Shown here in pieces: positions 48,601 through 53,722 of a stretch of 64,000 nt of DNA. The notes under the pieces were generated by a model. The model saw nothing but the letters and a program-made list of their open reading frames with translations, did no database searches and was not told the origin of the DNA. Numbering within the stretch: position 1 is the stretch's first letter; each line of letters begins with the position of its first letter. Source of the DNA: Oegoconia quadripuncta (lineage: Eukaryota > Arthropoda > Insecta > Lepidoptera > Autostichidae); assembly GCA_949316235.1 (NCBI GenBank), contig OX438748.1:24492575-24556574 (forward strand), in the 5' to 3' direction. The position numbers and the translations under genes were made by a program.

Positions 48601-49186
48601 TCTTAAAGTCGGTTAAAATTGATATTTATAGGGAGGTAATAGACCATTATATAATCACTTCTCAGACAAAATCATAACCAGGTAAAAAGTTTTAGAAGTA
48701 CCTACTTAGCACTTAATCACTGTTAATGTATTGATACTTGATTAATAAAATACCTAAATACCTAAAATTAGCTAGGCTAGTCTTGTCTAACTTTTTCAAA
48801 TTATTGAAACTCATTTCTTTAAAAACTTTTGTTGCTTTGAAGGTGAAGTCATGTACCTACAACACAGGCTAACCTCATATATTAGATACCTGCGGAATTA
48901 CTTAGGTATCTCCTTTTTATGTGACCACTTAAATTTGATATTAATAAAGTTATCTTTTAATGTCCTATTAAATAATAAAATGAATGTGACAGAATTAATA
49001 CACACATACTAAAGGATACATAAAATTATCATCATTTTAAACAAATTGAATCACCATACTCAAGGCCAATGTAAAAACGCAGAACTATGTATTTTATTGA
49101 AGTAAATTACAGGATAGAAACTTACGTCCTTGTACATGGCACATGTATGAAGCAACCAGCGCCGATATGAACATAAACGGAGTCAT
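24353..49186 (-). CDS. Two-clip-domain trypsin-like serine protease, probable prophenoloxidase-activating proteinase (8 exons, complete)
   Basis: Spliced from eight minus-strand exons: 49186-49126, 30426-30269, 29533-29382, 27862-27699, 27173-27011, 26453-26248, 25495-25338 and 24610-24353. They sum to 1320 nt, giving 439 residues plus stop, and every junction keeps phase. Order: signal peptide (about residues 1-20), clip domain 1 (about 24-76), clip domain 2 (about 85-135), a Cys-containing linker, then an S1 protease domain starting at ITGG after a Lys. The triad is visible as His in TAGHC, Asp in NDIAL and Ser in GDSGGP. Asp six residues before the Ser (DSCKGDS) predicts trypsin-like cleavage after Arg/Lys. 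Two clips plus about 440 residues is the layout of lepidopteran prophenoloxidase-activating proteinases, secreted into haemolymph as zymogens and activated by cleavage before the S1 domain. The exact orthologue, and so the precise substrate, is inferred. A downstream paralogue-like gene lies upstream at 53-62 kb on the same strand. Confidence 0.9.
24965..25320. repeat. Long inverted repeat inside protease 1 intron 7
   Basis: Arm 25006-25110 (ATTCCGATACTCTGTT, AGCGACAGAATACTTC, CGAACGCTAGTGCGAAA) pairs with the reverse of 25185-25290 (AACAGAGTATCGGAAC, GAAGTATTCTGTCGCT, TTTCGCATTAGCGTTCG). Weaker pairing extends outward to about 24965 and 25320. Spacer about 75 bp. Probably a fold-back transposon. 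Confidence 0.75.
25338..25495 (-). CDS. Protease 1 exon 7: S1 domain middle segment
   Basis: 158 nt, acceptor TTTCAG and donor CAG|GTAAAG. Encodes DFIRPICLP, then FAAGWGAIN (conserved AGWG) and VKQHVDLPYV, matching insect clip proteases position for position. NTT is a possible glycosylation site. Confidence 0.94.
26248..26453 (-). CDS. Protease 1 exon 6: S1 domain with catalytic Asp
   Basis: 206 nt, acceptor TTTTCAG and donor ACAG|GTTAAT. Encodes VRLGEYD, an insert with two cysteines (GQDCVESPGGGQDC), IIPIEKVIAHPDY and RRNDIALLRL with the catalytic Asp. The paralogous exon at 59458-59663 has exactly the same length. Confidence 0.94.
27011..27173 (-). CDS. Protease 1 exon 5: S1 domain with catalytic His
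   Basis: 163 nt, acceptor TTTCCAG and donor TCC|GTAAGT. Encodes GGNATAVDQYPW, then LCGGALIS and VLTAGHCV. The catalytic His is present, but the motif is TAGHC rather than the usual TAAHC. NAT is a possible N-glycosylation site next to the new N-terminus. Confidence 0.94.
27699..27862 (-). CDS. Protease 1 exon 4: end of clip 2, linker and activation site
   Basis: 164 nt. Starts by completing an Arg codon, then CEGQ and YSICCGPP close clip 2. A Pro/Thr-rich linker follows, then CCGVDSENGDKIT. The linker cysteine normally pairs with the catalytic domain in this family. The predicted activation cut is after Lys in GDK, before ITGG. Ends in phase 1 at ACCG|GTGAGA. Confidence 0.92.
28398..28705 (+). 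mobile_element. SINE family C (intron 3 of protease 1)
   Basis: Head CCTCCGTGGCTCAATGTAAA; the B-box region is partly deleted (GATTCGGAGACACGG); body and tail intact (ATCAGGATTGATTACG, GTGCATA plus A). Confidence 0.85.
29382..29533 (-). CDS. Protease 1 exon 3: end of clip 1 and start of clip 2
   Basis: 152 nt. Opens with VCCPT, completing clip 1, and continues with the second clip (DSCFTPDG, GRCMNIHSCQHL). The obvious GT donor four bases downstream would leave exon 4 out of frame. Ending at TCTAG and using a GC donor (AG|GCAAGT, the usual GC-AG consensus) gives phase 2 and restores the family motif VQNSRC...YSICC in exon 4. The GC donor is therefore the preferred end. Confidence 0.85.
29625..29770 (+). 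mobile_element. 5S-derived SINE fragment
   Basis: GCAATCGCATTCGCTATTCG, AAGGTTAAGCGATGTCTGAC and GTTGGATGGGTGATCA match the head at 7995-8100. Lies in intron 2 of protease 1. Confidence 0.65.
30000..30240 (+). mobile_element. 5S-type SINE body and tail
   Basis: GGAGGGCACGTTAGTCGGTC and CTGACACAAATCCTCCAATC resemble the body and tail of the 5S-derived family; the head is missing. It ends 29 bp from clip 1 exon 2. Confidence 0.55.
30269..30426 (-). CDS. Protease 1 exon 2: clip domain 1
   Basis: 158 nt, acceptor ACAG|AA and donor AGG|GTAAGA. Encodes most of the first clip domain: Cys in QSACTTF, Cys in GSCISLYDCQSL and Cys in KSQCGY. The final Cys pair of this domain comes from the next exon (VCC). 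Clip domains are disulfide-knotted modules that dock upstream activators or cofactors in insect immune cascades. Confidence 0.92.
30650..30825 (+). mobile_element. 5S-derived SINE, degenerate
   Basis: CATGGCGCAGTCGTAATTTT head remnant and tail GTCTGACACAAATCAACTA, TTGCCCATACCCTCTCCTAA. Confidence 0.6.
31318..31765 (+). repeat. Tandem pair of about 190-bp units
   Basis: Unit 1 (about 31375-31570) and unit 2 (about 31575-31765) share ATGCAACAGA-TCTCAAG-GTCA, ATTCCA-TTTATG-CAATATATC, TCTTGTGTTTTGA and TTTGTTGCTAGTGAAGTG. The first unit is preceded by the MITE-like left end also seen at 4060. Confidence 0.75.
31770..32225. other. Intron sequence without recognised features
   Basis: Small frames on both strands at 31772-32083 show no motif. 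Nothing called. Confidence 0.4.
32228..32840 (+). mobile_element. SINE family C split by a retroelement 3' end
   Basis: The head CCGCCTCCGTGGCTCAACAT at 32230-32249 is separated from the rest (AACAACATTGGGTTTACGAT at about 32541 onward) by about 290 bp. That insert ends in a GATTATT microsatellite tail and contains GCACGTCTGCGAACAGACTG. Confidence 0.8.
32250..32540 (+). mobile_element. LINE-like 3' end with GATTATT tail
   Basis: AT-rich untranslated-type sequence ending ATGCAAATAAATTATTGATT followed by about five GATTATT units. It inserted into the SINE C head. Confidence 0.6.
32850..34140. repeat. Dispersed intron repeat material
   Basis: 33215-33560 has two similar blocks (CTATCAAATAAAAAAA / CTGTCAAATAAAAAAA, CGAAATCGATTTAT), common in decayed Helitron-like sequence. 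33830-33975 is a 5S-type SINE tail (TAGTCTGACACAAATGGACC, TTACCCATACCCTT). Confidence 0.45.
34150..34330 (+). mobile_element. Jockey-type LINE 3' end
   Basis: ACAGCCAAGGCATGGAACTC (coding TAKAWNSL), then CTACAACCTT and ATCAGGTGAGATTGTAGT with an A-run. Same element as 50905-51078 and 51267-51410. Confidence 0.7.
34932..35116 (-). other. Exon-like GC-rich block inside protease 1 intron 1
   Basis: On the minus strand the block runs from acceptor TTCTTTTTTAG to donor GATGACG|GTAAGA. One frame reads LVPMITIGARIWVAD, a stop, then about 43 open residues including VGPEDAIVFPDVSG. The plus strand also has a 30-codon protein-like frame (DHRPSLPRYVREYYG). The in-frame stop makes it a decayed exon or old insertion rather than part of the protease. 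No family recognised. Confidence 0.25.
35120..38480. other. Intron 1 stretch, mostly without recognised features
   Basis: 35600-37000 is purine-rich and looks like decayed LINE sequence, but no frame is readable. 38160-38290 matches the interior of the ACAAGGTG TIR family (GGTGGTTTCAGAATGGTTTA analogue, GGGGAAAGTTGTTTGTAAT). Nothing else. Confidence 0.4.
38488..38805. mobile_element. TIR element, ATACCGGATGAG family
   Basis: Left end ATACCAGATGAGTTTTTTTG plus AATAGGGCGTATTAGGTAAG. The right end is its reverse (CACTTACCTAATATGCCCTA, TACGGTAAAAA-type variant). The interior is AT-rich with no transposase. Confidence 0.7.
38810..41500. other. Intron 1 stretch with one dispersed repeat
   Basis: 39780-40205 is the longest copy of the repeat also at 6262 and 13420. 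41020-41075 is a fragment of the ATACCGGATGAG element. 41215-41400 is generic repeat. Nothing gene-like. Confidence 0.45.
41505..41862. mobile_element. TIR element, ATACCGGATGAG family, best copy
   Basis: Left end TACCGGATGAGTTTTTTTAC with AGGTAAGTGAAATAGAAGGT. The right end is complementary (CTATTTCACTTGCCTAATTT, AAAAACTCACCCGGTA). About 358 bp, non-coding. Confidence 0.75.
41870..43060. other. Intron 1 stretch without recognised features
   Basis: 42465-42535 resembles 39245-39310 (GGTTGTATGGGCTCAGATCC-type), a minor dispersed repeat. Nothing else. Confidence 0.4.
43062..43145. repeat. GC hairpin, Helitron-terminus-like
   Basis: GGGGGCAC-GGCA-GTGCCCCC at 43067-43086 forms an 8-bp perfect stem with a 4-base loop. 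It is followed by GCCAAGTCGAGCGCGAAG, strikingly GC-rich for the region. Terminal hairpins are a Helitron hallmark, but the CTRR end was not confirmed. Confidence 0.45.
43302..43660 (+). CDS. Open frame in repeat DNA, possibly mobile-element protein fragment
   Basis: After a (CTCA)n run at 43304-43328, an ATG at 43392 opens 88 codons: KTRIIEDLEYLVTLIRKHK, LEIDIYRLYKKYLTWWAASF and a tail RRSEESDEEPSAG. It looks like real protein (helical, basic then acidic), but its end lies in the duplicated segment and no family is recognised. Confidence 0.35.
43583..44072. repeat. Direct duplication, period 293 bp
   Basis: Copies at 43583-43800 and 43876-44072 share GAAGAACCCTCAGCTGGTC, TAGAGATATGGTAATGCCCC, AGCGTAGTGGGACACATCTT and CCCACTGCTGGGCG. 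Copy 1 has 12 extra bases (after GACTGT). The CCCACTGCTGGGCG part is the reversed 3' end typical of lepidopteran RTE LINEs. Confidence 0.85.
44073..44930. other. AT-rich stretch before the OTU fragment
   Basis: No coding. A GC-richer patch at 44130-44260. Then low-complexity TTAGTTATTTAGTACCTACT-like sequence up to the ATG at 44932. Confidence 0.4.
44932..45126 (+). pseudogene. OTU-type cysteine protease N-terminal fragment
   Basis: 64-codon frame: GYQVVGMPKDGSCLFHSISF and LVYGR. D-G-S-C-L-F-H matches the OTU catalytic motif (DGNCLFRA-type, Cys nucleophile), with the usual short strand before it. The C-terminal two thirds of an OTU domain, with its His, are absent: the frame runs into the palindrome at 45071-45117. 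OTU domains occur in host deubiquitinases and in some mobile elements (Helitron relatives). The setting favours the latter. Confidence 0.55.
45071..45117. repeat. Perfect palindrome, 21-bp arms
   Basis: TTTGTAGAAACGTGGGCATA plus T at 45071-45091 pairs perfectly with 45097-45117 around the 5-base centre ATATA. It directly precedes the left 230-bp arm. Confidence 0.95.
45128..45736. repeat. 230-bp inverted duplication around a 149-bp spacer
   Basis: Left arm 45128-45357, right arm 45507-45736. I see a single mismatch between them (TTTGTTTATT against the reverse of AATAAAGAAA). Such identity implies a very recent event. Both arms carry the LANCL segment. Confidence 0.95.
45433..45582 (+). pseudogene. 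LanC-like (LANCL) gene fragment
   Basis: Plus strand: GTT AGT GGC at about 45448 reads VSGFIKPTIDWLLA, then after a one-base loss KFPSSMRSGSGDRLVQWCHG and APGF. RLVxWCHGAPG is the zinc-ligand signature of eukaryotic LANCL proteins, glutathione-binding enzymes of the lanthionine synthetase C fold. Homology stops just after GAPG, where a possible donor G|GTTTTG lies. The 3' part (from AGCGGT at 45508) is repeated in reverse in the left arm at 45128-45357. Frameshift and truncation make it nonfunctional. Confidence 0.75.
45750..46770. other. Intron 1 stretch without recognised features
   Basis: Nothing gene-like. Generic repeat-like sentence fragments only (CGATATAGCCGTTTGGAGAT near 46400). Confidence 0.4.
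46776..46950 (+). repeat. LINE 3' end with expanded (GTATC)n microsatellite
   Basis: TTGTGTTCTATTGTTATCAT then GCAATAAAGAGTATTTGTAT and TTGTATTG, followed by about 17 units of GTATC to 46940. The unexpanded form of the same tail (TATTG repeats after GCAATAAAGTGTATTTG) is at 58645-58685. Confidence 0.85.
47150..47265 (+). mobile_element. SINE family D fragment
   Basis: Plus strand has AACCCGCATTGGGTCAGCGT, CTCATTATACGAGGGAAGGC and CAGTGGGATGTTTACGGGCT, ending in GATGATGAATAAATG. Head absent. Confidence 0.75.
47386..47500 (-). mobile_element. LINE 3' end, inverted relative to 46776-46835
   Basis: AAATAATTTACAGTAATTTT and GATGATAACAATAGAACACA are the reverse of 46785-46830, continuing into GGCGGTCTTATAAAAAG. 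Related to 50080-50190 and 58545-58690. Confidence 0.65.
47508..47760 (-). mobile_element. SINE family A, near full length
   Basis: ACACACAGCGCCATCTAGTT, AAGCAACTATAGGCTTGTGT; reverse head GGGTTTAGAACCCGCAACCT and TATAGTGGTCAGAG. Confidence 0.83.
47985..48330. repeat. Helitron-like fragment plus SINE C tail
   Basis: ATAAATGGGAAAGTCTGTCT and TTTCACGCCAAAATTGCTGA are typical lepidopteran Helitron-derived sequence. 48258-48335 is a reversed SINE C tail (GATGTTAAGTGAAGATGAGG). Bases 48336-49120 show nothing. Confidence 0.5.
49126..49186 (-). CDS. Protease 1 exon 1: signal peptide
   Basis: Starts at the only suitable ATG and encodes a 20-residue hydrophobic leader ending HVQG plus one base, then a strong donor (C|GTAAGT). 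Joined to exon 2 it gives VQG followed by QSAC, a typical signal-peptidase site just before the first clip cysteine. The phase-1 match with exon 2 across 18.7 kb and the correct leader features support the assignment. A closer alternative leader exon was not seen. An untranslated upstream exon is possible. Confidence 0.78.
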
Positions 49187-50900
49187 TTTTTTTATGGTTA
49201 ATATTAAAACTATCACAACATTGTTATTAAACACTGTATTTGGTTGAACTTGGTGTGCATATGTGCGTTTACGTCGGAAACCGTTCGCGGTCTGAGCGGA
49301 TTCGCCAATACGCGACCACAATACACTGTCATGGACCTTTAGATAGTATACGGATGTACGGTAAGGTGACTGCGGTCGAGACTAGTTTCTTTAGGTTTGA
49401 CTATGACTCACACCGTTGCGGGGAAGTCCACTTGTGCGATAGTCATACGCATAATAATAAAGTATCGCGTTGAAAAATTCACGTTTGAGTATATTCAGGT
49501 ATCTTTTAGGTCAATTAACGTATTGATATGGTGTTGCTTGCGGTGTGGAGAAAAGCATATATTTATTTATAAGGATAATGACTAATATTTTGTTTGTAAA
49601 CGCTTAATTATATAAAGGAAGTAAGTTTTATATGCTAAAGTTTAAATCACATGAGTACAACGGCGAATTTTAGATATACCTATTGTGTCATTATTATACA
49701 TAAATACAATGCAATACTCGTAAGGTCTACTTGTAAATTATCTTTGTACAGTCAAGTCCAAAAATAATATGTATGCAAGTATCCTGGATCAATAAATGTA
49801 ATCTTGTTAAGATCCACAAAATTGTACTCGTCTAAATGCAAACACTTTGTGGTGTACACATATCTTAGACTATATTGTACTAAACCTTTTAATATTGTCA
49901 ACATACGACAGAACAAAACAAAAACAAAATTATCTAGTCCCAAACTAGGCAAAGCCTGTAATTGTGGATACTATAGATAACGGATAACCAAACACAATTG
50001 CACATTTTTTAGACATCTATGACCCCGTAATAACTTTTCGTATTCTAGTCTACCAACTAGCCATTTGGCCATAAAAATTTGCATAACAATAAGAAACATA
50101 ACACAAAGATAAAAAAAAAGATAGTACAATTTGGCGGCCTTATCACTAAAAGCGATCTCTTCCAGGCAACCTTTGGGTTTGGAAGCATTACGCACATTAT
50201 ATTTAGGTATCGTATTAAAAATACATGTATACTATAGATTGCCTGCACACGGTAATGCGCGGCGAACTTCTTTAAATTATGAGTTTTTTTTGTCAACTTT
50301 GTAATAATATTTTCTCTACTTCACCTACTCGACAGTGTCCTCACCGTATAGATATATATAAGATTCCCTCATCGTCGACCGGACCGGTATAAAATGTGAT
50401 CAGCGAGTGACTTCACAGTGGAATCTCCAACACAGAGCATAAAAGCGACACTTGCTAAATATTTAATAAGAACAAATACCGGTTAAGTGCGTCTCGGACA
50501 CGCATCAACTTATAGTTCCATAGAATGTAGGTCAATAGCCAAAAAAATATTTCCTAGGATGAAAACGTCACTTGAAACGTTACATTTTTTACTTACTGCT
50601 CATTGACAAAGCTGACTCCCCAGAGAAGAACGAGCAAGAAACTCAAGTGTTGCTCTTTTTAAGTAGGAGGTTAGGTTTACAATTTGTTATTCGATAAAAC
50701 AAGAAAAAATTGTATAGTTGGACTGAATATCGCCGACCGGCCAATGTCGATGCTCCCTTATCATCCAAATGGTCAGAAAAGTTACACCTAATAGCCTTTT
50801 GTAAATAACTTACCTACTACATAGTAGTACTTCGCAAATCATCGACTTTCATGCTCCTCTCAATATCTTCCTCACATTTTCCGTCTCTCATAAACATTTT
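49187..50900. other. Upstream region of protease 1
   Basis: Should hold the promoter, but no convincing TATA/initiator was identified on the minus strand (TATACTATC near 49350 is weak). 49920-50030 is a SINE B fragment (TCTAGTCCCAAACTAGGCAA). 50080-50190 is a reversed LINE 3' end (GGCGGCCTTATCACTAAAAG). 50540-50790 is a reversed CR1-like LINE 3' UTR (GCTCATTGACAAAGCTGACT). TATAAAA at 50389 on plus has no gene behind it. Confidence 0.45.
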
Positions 50901-50904
50901 TAAT

Positions 50905-51410
50905 GGTTCACTGGATACGCGTTTGACCACAATCTCACCTGATGGGAAGTGACGATGTGGCCGAAGATGAAGCACGCGATCTTAGTAGACGCCTATTCAC
51001 CCTGCTCTTGAAGATCCCAAGGTTGTAGGATTTAGGAAAGACTGACGCCGGAAGGGAGTTCCATGCCTTGGCTGTACTTCCCAAACACACAAATTCTCTC
51101 ACCTGTTCAACTTTTACCCCATCTATCATAACATTACATTCAGTCATCTTATCTTCTCTATCCACAACCATAACCTTCGTCTTCCTCACATTTATTTTGT
51201 AAACAAAATAAGGTTAACCAGTTAATCAAACATTGCAATTTTTTCCGTCAATTTTCATTCATCACCCGAACAGCCAAGGCATGGAACTCCCTTCCGGCGT
51301 CAGTCTTTCCTGCATCCTACAACCTTGGGATCTTCAAGAGCAGAGTGAATAGACTTTCTATCAGGTGAGATTGTGGTCAAACGCGAATCCAGTCAATCAT
51401 AAAAAAAAAA
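50905..51410. mobile_element. LINE mosaic: two inverted Jockey-type 3' ends around RTE reverse transcriptase sequence
   Basis: 50905-51078 (minus) encodes TAKAWNSLPASVFPKSYNLG with the 3' end; 51267-51410 (plus) is the same 3' end with an A-run. Between them the minus strand encodes KTKVMVVDREDK, ECNVMIDGVKVEQVREFVCL, part of an RTE-type reverse transcriptase. The two are fused in one open frame (50935-51189). Confidence 0.72.
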
Positions 51411-51509
51411 ATAGCATAAAATATCCTCACTCAAATCGAACCATACATTTGAGATACCTACAGCCGGACAAAGACTAGACACGCACAACGGAGAATTATA
51501 AAGACGTAC

Positions 51510-51611
51510 CTTTCGATTCGTTTGAAACCCGATCCGCAGTCGAAGAGTTCTCTTCCATTCTTGGTAGAGGGCTCGATTCTTTTAAAGACTTCTTGTGTTC
51601 AAGTATAGTAC
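51510..51611 (-). other. Exon-like block between the two proteases, unassigned
   Basis: 102 nt flanked by a good minus-strand acceptor (TTCTTTTTAG) and donor (AAAG|GTACGT). One frame is open throughout; another, from about 51592 down, reads VFKRIEPSTKNGRELFDCG. It lies 2.3 kb upstream of the protease 1 leader exon, so a 5' UTR exon of that gene is one explanation. I recognise no family. Confidence 0.3.
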
Positions 51612-52615
51612 CTAAAAAGAAAAGGGTTAGATGTGTGAATTACGACGAATTTGGAGAAGTCACGTTAATATACTTGGTTGTCATCATATTAGTTAGCTAA
51701 TATGTCTATTGATTTCTTCACTGACAGGATGAAGCATTTCACTCCGTTGCTGGTCAATTTTAAAAGTGCCCTACCACCAACCAAAACGAGCAGTAACATG
51801 TAGTTTTATTTTGAAAACTTAAGTGAGAGGGGATGCGCTGAAAACTAGCGCTGTCAATTGCCATACGACATATTGGCAGCAGCTGACGCCCAATCCCTTT
51901 GCCACAAATACATTTAATTATGCAAAATGTTATACCTACGAAATTTTCTGTATTTGTTGGCAATAAATACTTTTTCTTTCTTCTTTCTTTCTTAAAGTGT
52001 ATATTAATCATCAGTTTACGCAATTATGATTTTTAGGAATGTCTTTGCATTTCCAACAGAATACCAATCCAACGGAATTTACCTACCCAATAATCATAAG
52101 ATGGTGGTAGCTAGCCCGGGGGCCGATCGCGCTGAGTTTCAACGTTATTACCAAAGCTAAACCATAACCGTTACGTTAAGCACATTTCGTATCGCGCTAA
52201 TCATTTCAAGAGAAATTAAACTAGTTTTTTTTTTTAATACTCATAGTTAGCTCTAATCATTTTGGGTTTGGTTTTACTTTGCTAACGTCAACGATGTAAT
52301 CGTTCACAAAAAATATCGCGATACAATTTTTTTACTTCAGCTAACCTAAAGCTAAACCAAAACCAAAAATGTTCTGTTCGAACGGTAAAACCGTCCGAAA
52401 AAATTCTTTGTTTAATAGCATACAAGTAGACAAACCTTTAAATTTTCAATGTATAGTTATATGTTCAATGGAGTGGACGTGACCTATACTTTCTGGTATA
52501 AATTTGCATGTATCCATGAGAACAGGTTTGGACTTCTGTAGCTTGCCCAATAAATTACCAGTTGCGGGAAAGACCCGCACGTTATGGATGATTGTGATAT
52601 ATTTTCTGTATTTTT
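51612..52615. other. Stretch between the proteases without recognised genes
   Basis: A TTCTTTC run at 51966-51995 marks a LINE tail (coding remnant not seen). 52100-52125 has a SINE C core scrap (AGATGGTGGTAGCTAGCC). Confidence 0.4.
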
Positions 52616-52619
52616 TAGT

Positions 52620-52990
52620 TTTTTTTTATTTATGCACAACGGGTTAGCACTTGCCCTGAATCACACCTGATGTTAAGTGAAGATGAGGCCGAAGGTCGAA
52701 GCGTACTGACCCGGAAACCCAAATATTTGGGAACCTGCCAATCTGGAAACCCAATGTTGTTTACATTGAGCCACGGAGGCGGCGGAGAAATATAAATAAA
52801 TATTTCGGACGCTTGCACCAATCACCTAGTCCCAAACTAACCATAGTTCGTACTATAGATAAACATACATAAATATTTATATAAACATCCATGTCTCGGG
52901 AATAAATATTCTTGTTCGTCACACAATCATTTACCCCTAGCGGGATTCGAACCAGCAACCGTATGTACCAATCGGTTCTTAATTTCACAT
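52620..52990 (-). mobile_element. SINE C (deleted) abutting SINE B
   Basis: 52620-52790: reversed SINE C tail and head (GTGCACAACGGGTTAGCACT form; TTGAGCCACGGAGGCGG) with the middle missing. 52793-52985: reversed SINE B (CACCAATCACCTAGTCCCAA, GGGATTCGAACCAGCAACC). Confidence 0.78.
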
Positions 52991-53207
52991 ATCACAATAT
53001 CACAGATCTTAATTTAATATAAAACGCTCATTGTATTCAACCTGGAAACAGATATGCAAATATTATTTATTATTATTAACAAATCAGAACAAAAAAAATA
53101 CTCAAAACAAGATCAAGTCAATAGTATTTTACTGCCTATGTCAAAAATAATTATCCATTATTATATTTTCTTATATTCTATATATTCCTTGACACTAACT
53201 ATATGTA

Positions 53208-53410
53208 TGTAGCTAACCACCATCTTATCTAATTCTGCCGCCAAGCAGCAATGTTATAGCATTGCTGTGTTCTGGTTGTCAGAGATAAGATAGCCAGTCC
53301 CCCAAATATGTTAGGGTTTCCGTGTCAGTACGCTTCCACCTTCGACCTCATCTTCTCTTAACATCAAGTGTGATTGAGGTGAAGTAGTAATCCGTTGTGC
53401 TTAAAAAATA
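53208..53410 (+). mobile_element. SINE family C, 3' part
   Basis: From GCTAACCACCATCTTATCTA to GTAATCCGTTGTGCTTAAAA; head missing. It ends 73 bp beyond the protease 2 stop. Confidence 0.82.
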
Positions 53411-53482
53411 AATCGTGAAGGACTTTAATTTGGTATTTATAATCATGGTATCGGCAAATAATTGAACCAGAAACCATGAAAA

Positions 53483-53722
53483 TCAAGTTGTAACATTACC
53501 GTTAATCCATTCGCGGAATTCGTAGATGTTGGTGTATACCGCCGGGTTTCCCGCCAACCCGCACTCTAGCTTGCCAAAACTGACCAATCCCACGGCCTCG
53601 AAGATACCATCGTTCTCGTACATGAGCGGTCCGCCGGAGTCCCCCCTGCAAGTGTCCTTTCCTTCTACGCCGCCGGCGCATATGTTGGTTTTGTTGACAA
53701 ATTTATAGGTCTTCTGGCATTC
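53483..53722 (-). CDS. Protease 2 last exon with catalytic Ser
   Basis: 240 nt including the stop, acceptor TTTCCAG. Encodes ECQKTY, ICAGG, KDTCRGDSGGP, VGLVSFG, AVYTNIYEFREWI and the tail NGNVTT. An ATTAAA poly(A)-signal variant sits on the minus strand near 53424-53429. Confidence 0.94.
   Translation of the reverse strand, partial: ECQKTYKFVNKTNICAGGVEGKDTCRGDSGGPLMYENDGIFEAVGLVSFGKLECGLAGNPAVYTNIYEFREWINGNVTT

Larger units (their letters stand above)
30427..49125 (-). other. Intron 1 of protease 1 (18.7 kb, repeat-rich)
   Basis: Separates the leader exon from clip 1. It contains SINE, LINE, TIR-element and Helitron-like insertions plus the LANCL/OTU complex at 43-45.75 kb. The other introns of the gene are 0.5 to 1.5 kb, so the expansion is confined to this intron. 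Confidence 0.75.

Noticed and set aside
50389..50395. TATAAAA with GGAATCTCC nearby as an immune-gene promoter on plus
   Set aside because: No plus-strand gene or exon follows; protease 1 is on the other strand, so this cannot be its core promoter.
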